10,000 nucleotides of DNA from Desulfarculus sp. (lineage in GTDB: Bacteria > Desulfobacterota > Desulfarculia > Desulfarculales > Desulfarculaceae): the NCBI GenBank assembly GCA_020216805.1, contig JAIWNN010000013.1, positions 1 to 10,000 of the forward strand, given 5' to 3'. The notes beneath the pieces were generated by a model, which saw only the letters and a program-made list of their open reading frames with translations, had not been told where the DNA came from and did not search any database. Both the position numbers and the translations under genes were made by a program. Of this stretch, positions 4,876 to 10,000 are shown in pieces; within the stretch, counting starts at the first letter, position 1; each line of letters starts with the position of its first letter.

Positions 4876-7773
4876 TCAGCGCCCGAAGCGTTTGCGCAGG
4901 CTGGGCCAGGACCAGTCCACCGGCACCCGGAGCCGGCCCTGCTCCTTGCGCTCGAAGAGCAGATGGCCGTGCTCCTGGCCGTGGCGGAAGAGGTCGCGGG
5001 TGAGCGCCACGTCCTGCCGGCAATAGGCGGTCAGGTCCGCGAGGTTGCCCTCGCGCCACCAGGCCACGGCCTGGAGGCCGTCCGCGCTTTTTTGCGCGTT
5101 CAGGGTGGCCTCGCCCAGGGCCTGGAGGCTCAGACGATGCCCCAGGCAGGCGGTCACGTCCTCCATCAGGTCCAGGGTGGGGAGTTTGGTCAGGTCGCGG
5201 GCGGTGTAGGCGCTCAAGACCCCATAGTCGAAGCGCTTGCAGTTGAAGCCCACCACCAGCTCGGCCCGCTCCAACAGGGCGATGAGCTGGCCCGCCTCGC
5301 GCTCGCCGAAGACCAGGAACTCGTCGCTGGCGCTGTCGTGGGCCACGGCCACGCTGATCCGCATCAGGTGGGTGTTGTTCCAGCCGCCCACCTCCGCCGC
5401 CAGGCGCTGGGTCTCCAGGTCGAAGACCACCGTGCGCAGGCTGTCCTCGGCCCGCCGGACGATCACCTCCGGCGCGGCGATGGGCGCGGCCGGCTCCGGG
5501 GACTGGTCGGGCGCGGCCAGGTCCTCACGCCCCAGCAGGAGACGAGTCAACAACAGCGCGCCCTCCTTGTCCAGGGGCTTGTTGCCCGAGCCGCACTTGG
5601 GCGAGTGCACGCAGGCCGGGCAGCCATCGGCGCAGGGGCACTCGGCCAGGAGGCCCTCCACCCGCTCCAGGAGCTCCTCGATGCGCTCGAACCCGGCCTC
5701 GGCCAGGCCCACCCCGCCCGGCGCGCCGTCGTAAACAAAGACCGCGGCCTTGCGGGTCTGGGGATGCAGGGGGATGCTGATGCCGCCCAGGTCGCCCCGG
5801 TCGCACAGGACCACCAGGGGCATCAGGCTGATCAAGGCGTGCTCCAGGGCGTGGATGGAGCCCATGAAGTGGCGGCCGGCGGCCTGGACCCGCTGGCGCA
5901 CCGCGTCCTCGATGTCCAGCCAATAGCCGTGGGTCTCGAAGGTCATTGGCGGCAGGTCCAGGGGAAAAACCCCCAGCAGCTCCCCGCCGGAGATGCGCCG
6001 GCGCTCGTAGCCGGTGACGGTCTCGGTGACTCTGAGCCGGCCCTGGCGCAGCAGGAAGTTCAGCACCGGCCGGCGGGCCGATTCCTGGAGGATCTCGGTC
6101 TCCTTCTCCGAGCGCGCCCGGGTGTAGTAGGCGACCTCGGCCGGGATCACCTTGACCCGGCGCATGGCCAGGTCTAGGTCCCGCACCTGGTAGCTCAGGG
6201 TCTGGTGCAGGTAGATGGCTCCGGGATAGCCTTCCTTGAAGACCCGCACCCCGTCCAGGGAGCCCACCACCTTGCCGTTTCCATCCACGATGGCGAAGCT
6301 CTCGCCCGCTCCGCGCAGGTCCACCAGGCGCTGGGGCCGCTTGCGGCTGGCGAAGAGCCGCCGGCCCTCGGCCTCGCGCAACAGCTCCCCCCGGCCCTCC
6401 AGCTCGGCCACGGTGGCGGCGTGGCGGTCGAGGTCGAAGAAGGGGTCGTCCGGTTCCAGGGGCTCCTCGGCCGCCGCGCAGATCAGATGCGGACCCACCA
6501 CGTAGGGGTTGTCCGGGTCCAGCACCGCCGCCTCCACCGGGCGGGCGAAGAACTCCTGGGGGTGGTGCAGGAAGTACTGGTCCAGGGCGTCGGGCTCGGC
6601 CACCAGGAAGATGGCGCTCTCCCGCCCGGCGCGGCCCACCCGGCCGCCCCGCTGCCAGGTGCGGATCTGGCTGCCGGGATAGCCCACCAGGATGCAGACA
6701 TCCAACCCGCCGATATCGATGCCCATTTCCAGCGCGCTGGTGGTGACCACCCCCGAGAGCCTGCCCCCGGCCAAGGCCCGCTCGACGCGCCGCCGCTCCT
6801 CGGGCAAAAACCCGGCCCGGTAGGCGGCGATGCGGCCCTTGAGATCGGGTTGGCTGCGGGTGATCCAGGCCTGGATCAGCTCGGTGTGCAAGCGCGAACG
6901 GGTGAAGCAGATGGCCGACATCCCGGCCCGCACCGCGGCGGCCAGCAGGTGGCCGGCGGCGGTGCTGCTGGCCCCGGCCGGGTCCACCAGGGCGAAGAGC
7001 CGGCCGGCGGCCGGCGCGCCGTGTTCGGCGATGACCTGGTCGGCGGCGAAGGGCCGGCCGGTAAGGGCGGCGGCGTGCTGGGCCGGGTTGGCGATGGTGG
7101 CCGAGGAGAGCACGAACTGGGGCTCGGCCCCCTGCTGGCGGGCCAGGCGCAGCAGGCGGCGCAGGACCTGGGCCACCTGGGAGCCGAAGATGCCGCGATA
7201 GGTGTGCACCTCGTCGATGACGATCCAGCGCAGGCCAGCCAGGAAGTCCTTCCAGGCCTGGGGATAGGCGCAGATGCCCAGGTGTAGCATGTCGGGGTTG
7301 GTGATCAGGATCGGCGGGGGGTGATCGCGCAGGCGCTTGCGCAGGGCCGGGGCGGTGTCGCCGTCGTAGACCGCGGCCACGTTGCCCAGGCCGGCGGCGA
7401 AGCCCAACTGGTTCAGGGCCTGGAGCTGGTCCTGCTCCAGGGCCTTCAAGGGAAACAAAAACAGGGCCTTGGCCCCGGGCTCGGCCAAAACCCGCTCCAG
7501 CACCGGCAGGGCGTAGACCAGGGTCTTGCCGCTGGCGGTGGGAGTGGCGGCGGCCAGGTCGCGCCCGGCCCGGGCCAGCTCCAGGGCCCGGGCCTGGTGG
7601 GTGTAGAGCTGGTCGATGCCGGCGCCATGCAGCGCCCGGGCCAAGGGGACCGGCAGGTTGGCAGGAGCATAGGCCGCCGGCCGGGCCGGCAGTTCTTCCA
7701 GGTGCACGATCTGGCCGCCGAAGCGCCAATGCCGCCCCAGGCCGTTGATAAAGACTTTGAGATCAGGCGCCAT
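4876..7773 (-). CDS. MrfA/YprA-type DExH helicase with zinc-binding domain fused to a YprB/MrfB-like DEDD exonuclease
   Basis: A 965-residue protein. Superfamily 2 motifs: Walker A ATPTASGKT (76-84), DEVH box (187-190), SAT (224-226), the TTSALEMGIDIGGLD stretch (344-358) and motif VI QRGGRVGRAGR (374-384). A C-terminal MZB/DUF1998-type module has a cysteine cluster at 712, 714, 718, 721 and 727. After a Pro/Ala-rich linker (~754-770) comes an RNase H-like exonuclease fold with DLE (D785/E787), NCKRFD (D849) and YCRQD (Y917/D921), i.e. a complete DEDD set. In Bacillus the helicase MrfA (YprA) and nuclease MrfB (YprB) are separate proteins acting in mitomycin C lesion repair (established knowledge); a similar DNA repair role here is inference. 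ATG 7773 is chosen because sequence farther upstream is antisense to trpS and its promoter; no clear Shine-Dalgarno precedes it. It diverges from trpS. Confidence 0.92.
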   Translation of the reverse strand: MAPDLKVFINGLGRHWRFGGQIVHLEELPARPAAYAPANLPVPLARALHGAGIDQLYTHQARALELARAGRDLAAATPTASGKTLVYALPVLERVLAEPGAKALFLFPLKALEQDQLQALNQLGFAAGLGNVAAVYDGDTAPALRKRLRDHPPPILITNPDMLHLGICAYPQAWKDFLAGLRWIVIDEVHTYRGIFGSQVAQVLRRLLRLARQQGAEPQFVLSSATIANPAQHAAALTGRPFAADQVIAEHGAPAAGRLFALVDPAGASSTAAGHLLAAAVRAGMSAICFTRSRLHTELIQAWITRSQPDLKGRIAAYRAGFLPEERRRVERALAGGRLSGVVTTSALEMGIDIGGLDVCILVGYPGSQIRTWQRGGRVGRAGRESAIFLVAEPDALDQYFLHHPQEFFARPVEAAVLDPDNPYVVGPHLICAAAEEPLEPDDPFFDLDRHAATVAELEGRGELLREAEGRRLFASRKRPQRLVDLRGAGESFAIVDGNGKVVGSLDGVRVFKEGYPGAIYLHQTLSYQVRDLDLAMRRVKVIPAEVAYYTRARSEKETEILQESARRPVLNFLLRQGRLRVTETVTGYERRRISGGELLGVFPLDLPPMTFETHGYWLDIEDAVRQRVQAAGRHFMGSIHALEHALISLMPLVVLCDRGDLGGISIPLHPQTRKAAVFVYDGAPGGVGLAEAGFERIEELLERVEGLLAECPCADGCPACVHSPKCGSGNKPLDKEGALLLTRLLLGREDLAAPDQSPEPAAPIAAPEVIVRRAEDSLRTVVFDLETQRLAAEVGGWNNTHLMRISVAVAHDSASDEFLVFGEREAGQLIALLERAELVVGFNCKRFDYGVLSAYTARDLTKLPTLDLMEDVTACLGHRLSLQALGEATLNAQKSADGLQAVAWWREGNLADLTAYCRQDVALTRDLFRHGQEHGHLLFERKEQGRLRVPVDWSWPSLRKRFGR

Positions 7774-7858
7774 GGTTGGGGTGTACCATGCCGCTCGACG
7801 TCCGTCCAGGGGGCCCACGCGTCCGGCGCAAAACCCGTTTGGCCAGAGGGCCTTAGCG

Positions 7859-7887
7859 TTGACTCCCCCAGGCGGCTTGGGTATAGT
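7859..7887 (+). promoter_or_regulatory. Near-consensus sigma70 promoter of trpS
   Basis: TTGACT (7859-7864) and TATAGT (7882-7887) are separated by exactly 17 bases, one mismatch from consensus in the -35 and one in the -10. The likely transcript start is at about 7894, giving a leader of roughly 30 bases. AGGAGG (7911-7916) lies 8 bases before the trpS ATG. No attenuator or leader-peptide structure fits in such a short leader. Confidence 0.75.
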
Positions 7888-7924
7888 CCTGCATTGTTTC
7901 TCGCACCCCCAGGAGGAAAACCCC

Positions 7925-8890
7925 ATGCGCGTCCTTTCCGGCATCCAGCCCTCCGGCGCCCTGCACATCGGCAACTATTTCGCCATGATGGGTCCCATGA
8001 TCCGTTATCAGGAAGAGCACGACCTCTTCTGCTTCATCGTCAATTACCACGCCCTGACCACCGTCACCGACCCGGTCAAGCTCAAGCAGGAGACCATGGG
8101 CGCGGTGCTGGACTTCCTGGCCCTGGGCCTGGACCCGGACCGGAGCACCTTCTATGTGCAGGGCGACGTGCCCGAGGTCTGCGAGCTGACTTGGGTGTTG
8201 AACAACCACACCCCGGTGGGTCTGCTGGAGCGGGCGCACTCCTACAAGGACAAGATCGCCAAGGGCTTCTCGCCCCACAACGGCCTGTTCACCTATCCGG
8301 TGCTGATGGCCGCCGACATCCTGCTTTACCAGGCCGGCGCGGTGCCGGTGGGCAAGGACCAGAAGCAGCACCTGGAGATCACCCGCGACATCGCCATCAA
8401 GTTCAACTACGCCTATGGCGACACCTTCGTGGTGCCCGAGCCCTGGATCGACGAGAACACCGCCGTGATTCCGGGACTGGACGGCCAGAAGATGTCCAAG
8501 AGCTACGGCAACACCCTGGAGATCTTCGGCGACGAAAAGACGCTCAAGAAGAAGATCATGAGCATCGTCACCGACTCCACCCCGGTGGAGGCGCCCAAGG
8601 ACCCGGACAAGTGCAACGTCTACAAGCTGATCAGCCTGTTCCTGAGCCCGGCCGAGCGCCAGGAGCTGGCCGAGCGCTACCGCGCCGGCGGCCTGGGCTA
8701 TGGCCAGGTCAAGAAGGACCTCCACGCCCGGATGTGGGAGTATTTCGCGCCTTATCGCGCCAAGCGGGCCGAGCTGGCCGCCGACCTGGGCGAGGTGCGC
8801 CGCATCATGCGAAAGGGCGCGGAAAAGGCGCGCAACGTGGCCGCCGTCACCCTGAAGGACGTGCGCGAAAAGGTGGGTCTTAATTACTAG
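7925..8890 (+). CDS. trpS: Tryptophanyl-tRNA synthetase
   Basis: A 321-residue class I aminoacyl-tRNA synthetase, close to the usual ~330 residues. It charges tRNA-Trp with tryptophan using ATP in the cytosol. The N-terminal SGIQPSGALHIGNYF carries the HIGH-type motif as HIGN (14-17). GLDGQKMSKSYGNT carries the KMSKS loop (189-193). The middle region has the Trp-synthetase signatures TTVTDP (45-50), YPVLMAADILLY (124-135) and VGKDQKQHLEITRDIA (142-157). The C-terminal helical region, which binds the anticodon, is intact. ATG 7925 is supported by AGGAGG at 7911-7916 and by the family N-terminus; the frame extends upstream but into promoter sequence. It appears to be transcribed from its own promoter, with a small cysteine-rich gene 88 bp downstream. 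Confidence 0.97.
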   Translation: MRVLSGIQPSGALHIGNYFAMMGPMIRYQEEHDLFCFIVNYHALTTVTDPVKLKQETMGAVLDFLALGLDPDRSTFYVQGDVPEVCELTWVLNNHTPVGLLERAHSYKDKIAKGFSPHNGLFTYPVLMAADILLYQAGAVPVGKDQKQHLEITRDIAIKFNYAYGDTFVVPEPWIDENTAVIPGLDGQKMSKSYGNTLEIFGDEKTLKKKIMSIVTDSTPVEAPKDPDKCNVYKLISLFLSPAERQELAERYRAGGLGYGQVKKDLHARMWEYFAPYRAKRAELAADLGEVRRIMRKGAEKARNVAAVTLKDVREKVGLNY

Positions 8891-8931
8891 TCCACCGAGT
8901 CCGCAGCGCTTTCCGTTTTCTCCCTCAACCT

Positions 8932-8952
8932 GGCGGCGGAGTCAACGCCGCC
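8932..8952. other. GC-rich hairpin between trpS and the downstream gene
   Basis: GGCGGCG (8932-8938), a 7-base loop and CGCCGCC (8946-8952) form a perfect stem 41 bases after the trpS stop. No T run follows on either strand, so it is not a standard intrinsic terminator; it could be a transcript-end structure or a partial attenuator ahead of the next gene. Confidence 0.35.
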
Positions 8953-8978
8953 TGCGCGCCCGCCTGGCCGGGCCGGGG

Positions 8979-9410
8979 ATGGTCCCGGTCCGAACCTTGG
9001 CGGCCGAGATCGAGGCCACCCTGGCCCCGGCCCGGGCCGCCTTCGCCCGTCTCTGCCCCGGCCTCTGCCCGGATTGCGCTGATCCCTGCTGCCAAAGGGT
9101 CAGCCCCCACGGCCTGCTGGACCAGACCGACGTGCTCTATCTGGCCGTCCGGGGCTGGCGCGGCACGCCCCTGGCCATGCCCACCGCCAAAGGCTGCCCC
9201 TTCCTGACCCCCGGGGGCTGCGGCCTGCCCTGGCAGGCGCGGCCCTTCGCCTGCCTGCGCTACCTCTGCCGGCCGATCCAGCGCGCCCTGGCCGAGGCCG
9301 AGCTGGCCGCCATCACCAGCGCCATCACCCGGGCCGCCGCCCTGCGCTCGCGGTTGATGGCCGCCTTTCTGGATGGTGATGGCCCGGCGGAGCCCAGAGG
9401 CCAACCGTGA
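8979..9410 (+). CDS. YkgJ-like cysteine-cluster protein (putative metal-binding)
   Basis: A 143-residue soluble protein with nine cysteines. The first cluster is C26, C30, C33 and C37-C38. The second includes GCPFL (C73), GGCGL (C81) and RPFACLRYLC (C92, C97). The spacing resembles the YkgJ/CxxCxxxCC family (UPF0153), thought to bind zinc or an iron-sulfur cluster; the biochemical role is not known. The C-terminal ~45 residues form an Ala/Arg-rich helix. It lies 88 bp after trpS and may be read from the trpS promoter by readthrough or from its own. The ATG at 8979 lacks a clear Shine-Dalgarno (only GGCCGGGG just upstream). TTG at 8997 is the next possible start, so the first few residues are uncertain. 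Confidence 0.78.
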   Translation: MVPVRTLAAEIEATLAPARAAFARLCPGLCPDCADPCCQRVSPHGLLDQTDVLYLAVRGWRGTPLAMPTAKGCPFLTPGGCGLPWQARPFACLRYLCRPIQRALAEAELAAITSAITRAAALRSRLMAAFLDGDGPAEPRGQP

Positions 9411-9414
9411 CGGT

Positions 9415-9450
9415 GACAAGGGTCAGTGCCAGCTCATCACCTTGTCTTTT
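9415..9450 (+). terminator. Probable intrinsic terminator of the cysteine-cluster gene
   Basis: GACAAGG (9415-9421) pairs perfectly with CCTTGTC (9440-9446) and is followed at once by TTTT (9447-9450), starting 5 bases after the stop codon. The loop of 18 bases is long and the T run short, so efficiency may be modest. Confidence 0.55.
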
Positions 9451-9472
9451 CGACACAAAATAAGTAACAGCC

Positions 9473-9587
9473 GTCATTGCGAGCAGCCGAAAGGCGACGA
9501 AGCAATCCACCAACTTGTTTTCTTTTTTGCCTCTTCATGCTTCTTGACCAAAGGACCGGGCGATTGCTTCGCCGCGCCCGCAATGAC
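9473..9587. repeat. MITE/REP-like intergenic inverted-repeat element
   Basis: This 115-bp element has perfect 9-bp ends, GTCATTGCG (9473-9481) and CGCAATGAC (9579-9587). Just inside is a second perfect 10-bp pair, CGAAGCAATC (9498-9507) and GATTGCTTCG (9562-9571). Each arm is also self-complementary (ATTGC with GCAAT), and the left arm has an inner GCC-GAAA-GGC hairpin (9486-9495). The centre (~9508-9561) is T-rich and non-coding. I recognise GTCATTGCGAG...GAAGCAATC as a repeat type spread through intergenic regions of many bacterial genomes, including Desulfobacterota (from memory). No transposase is nearby, so it would be a non-autonomous element. An ORF crosses it but shows no protein-like sequence. 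Confidence 0.75.
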
Positions 9588-9592
9588 AAGAG

Positions 9593-9609
9593 AGATAACG
9601 TTATTATCT
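9593..9609. other. Small AT-rich inverted repeat beside the MITE-like element
   Basis: AGATAA (9593-9598) and TTATCT (9604-9609) flank a 5-base loop and overlap a perfect ATAACGTTAT palindrome (9595-9604). It lies 77 bases beyond the - strand oxidoreductase stop. It lacks a T run on that strand, so its role, whether transcript-end hairpin, protein site or a remnant of repeat insertion, is unknown. Confidence 0.3.
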
Positions 9610-9686
9610 TGGGGTCTCGCCAGACGCCGTGGCGATCTCCTGCCTCCCCGCCTCGGCGAAGATGGCTTTATATAACCGCTAACGGC

Positions 9687-10000
9687 CTAGATTTCCTGGC
9701 CCTGGGCCTTGAGCTCCTGGGCGCAGGCGAGGCCCTGCTTGCGCCCCACCACGAAGCAGCCGTTGCAGGAGATGCAGGTGGCCGGCTCCTGGCTGCCGTT
9801 CTTCCAGAGATTGGCCAGGTGGGGCTGGCGAATGAAGGGCCGGGACATGGAGACCGCGTCCACGCTCTCCAACGCCGCCTCGATGCGGCCCCGGCTGCGC
9901 CAGCCGCCCACGCTGATCACCGGGCACTTGACCACCGCCTTGATGGCCTGGGCGTTGGACAGGAAGTAGCCCTCGTCCGCGGGCGTTTTCACCACCCGCG
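9687..10000 (-). CDS. Old-yellow-enzyme-family NADH:flavin oxidoreductase, C-terminal part; 5' end outside window
   Basis: The frame is open from the window edge to TAG at 9689-9687, giving the last ~104 residues. Sequence typical of the end of the OYE TIM barrel is visible: VVKTPADEGYFL, CPVISVGGWRS (FMN-phosphate-binding strand and loop), DAVSMSRPFIRQP and LANLWKNGS. It then has CISCNGCF and a further Cys (spacing C-x2-C-x2-C-x10-C), suggestive of a metal or iron-sulfur site as in 2,4-dienoyl-CoA-reductase-type relatives. It ends soon after this motif, so there is no C-terminal FAD/NAD-binding domain; it is the short single-barrel form. Members reduce activated alkenes with FMN and NAD(P)H (family knowledge); the substrate here is unknown. 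GTG at 9995 is internal, not a start. Confidence 0.88.
   Translation of the reverse strand, partial: RVVKTPADEGYFLSNAQAIKAVVKCPVISVGGWRSRGRIEAALESVDAVSMSRPFIRQPHLANLWKNGSQEPATCISCNGCFVVGRKQGLACAQELKAQGQEI

Noticed and set aside
4801..6177. Long + strand open frame (458 codons) opposite the helicase gene, with similar ones at 6205-7287 and 7321-8883
   Set aside because: High-GC shadow frames: low-complexity Gly/Ala/Gln/His-rich translations with no recognisable domain, fully antisense or out of frame to well-supported genes.
5525..7729. Long minus-strand frame (734 codons) within the helicase gene
   Set aside because: An alternative frame of the same strand, with Pro/Gly/Arg-rich translation typical of shifted high-GC coding sequence; the helicase frame has all the motifs.
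7841..7852. GGCC-AGAG-GGCC inverted repeat just upstream of the trpS -35 as an operator
   Set aside because: Only 4-bp arms of pure G/C in a GC-rich genome; too likely by chance to call.
7774..7974. N-terminal extension of the helicase on the minus strand
   Set aside because: It is antisense to the trpS start and promoter and shows no helicase sequence; ATG 7773 is the first plausible start.
9373..9675. + strand open frame of 100 codons crossing the intergenic repeat
   Set aside because: It runs through a terminator-like hairpin and the inverted-repeat element, and its translation looks like translated repeat with no protein family features.

Overview
The window is a GC-rich (roughly two-thirds G+C by eye), gene-dense bacterial chromosome segment. 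Gene content (Tad secretion genes, MltA, a DEDD-nuclease-fused helicase, TrpS, a cysteine-cluster protein, an old-yellow-enzyme relative with a CISCNGCF-type tail) and one GTCATTGCG...GAAGCAATC intergenic repeat suggest a GC-rich Desulfobacterota (former Deltaproteobacteria) genome. That placement is an inference from family resemblance, not from a marker gene.

Layout. On the + strand, 1-2823 is the end of a tad (Flp-type pilus/secretion) operon: the C-terminus of TadB, complete TadC, and a TPR lipoprotein of the TadD kind with a long proline-rich tail. On the - strand, 2578-4392 is a two-gene unit, mltA (lytic transglycosylase lipoprotein) followed by a macrodomain (ADP-ribose-binding) protein. 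The macrodomain gene's 3' end overlaps the TPR gene tail-to-tail by 246 bp. A small + strand 4-oxalocrotonate-tautomerase-family gene (4480-4686) diverges from mltA; an imperfect palindrome lies in the shared 87-bp gap. A large - strand gene (4876-7773) encodes one polypeptide that joins a YprA/MrfA-type superfamily 2 helicase with its zinc-binding domain to a C-terminal DEDD exonuclease resembling YprB/MrfB. It diverges from trpS (7925-8890, +), which has a near-consensus sigma70 promoter and a strong ribosome-binding site. trpS is followed by a small cysteine-rich YkgJ-like gene (8979-9410, +) with a likely terminator. The 276-bp gap that follows holds a MITE/REP-like inverted-repeat element. 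The window ends inside a - strand gene for an old-yellow-enzyme-family NADH:flavin oxidoreductase, of which only the C-terminal ~104 residues are present.

How it fits together. The tad genes form a surface-appendage export module. MltA, running convergently, is a cell-wall enzyme that could be incidental to it. The rest is housekeeping or accessory: tRNA charging, probable DNA repair, small redox or metal proteins. I see no CRISPR array, tRNA, rRNA or transposase gene. The most noteworthy items are the helicase-nuclease fusion, the long antisense overlap of the TPR and macrodomain genes, and the folded intergenic repeat. None amounts to clear evidence of a wholly new system.
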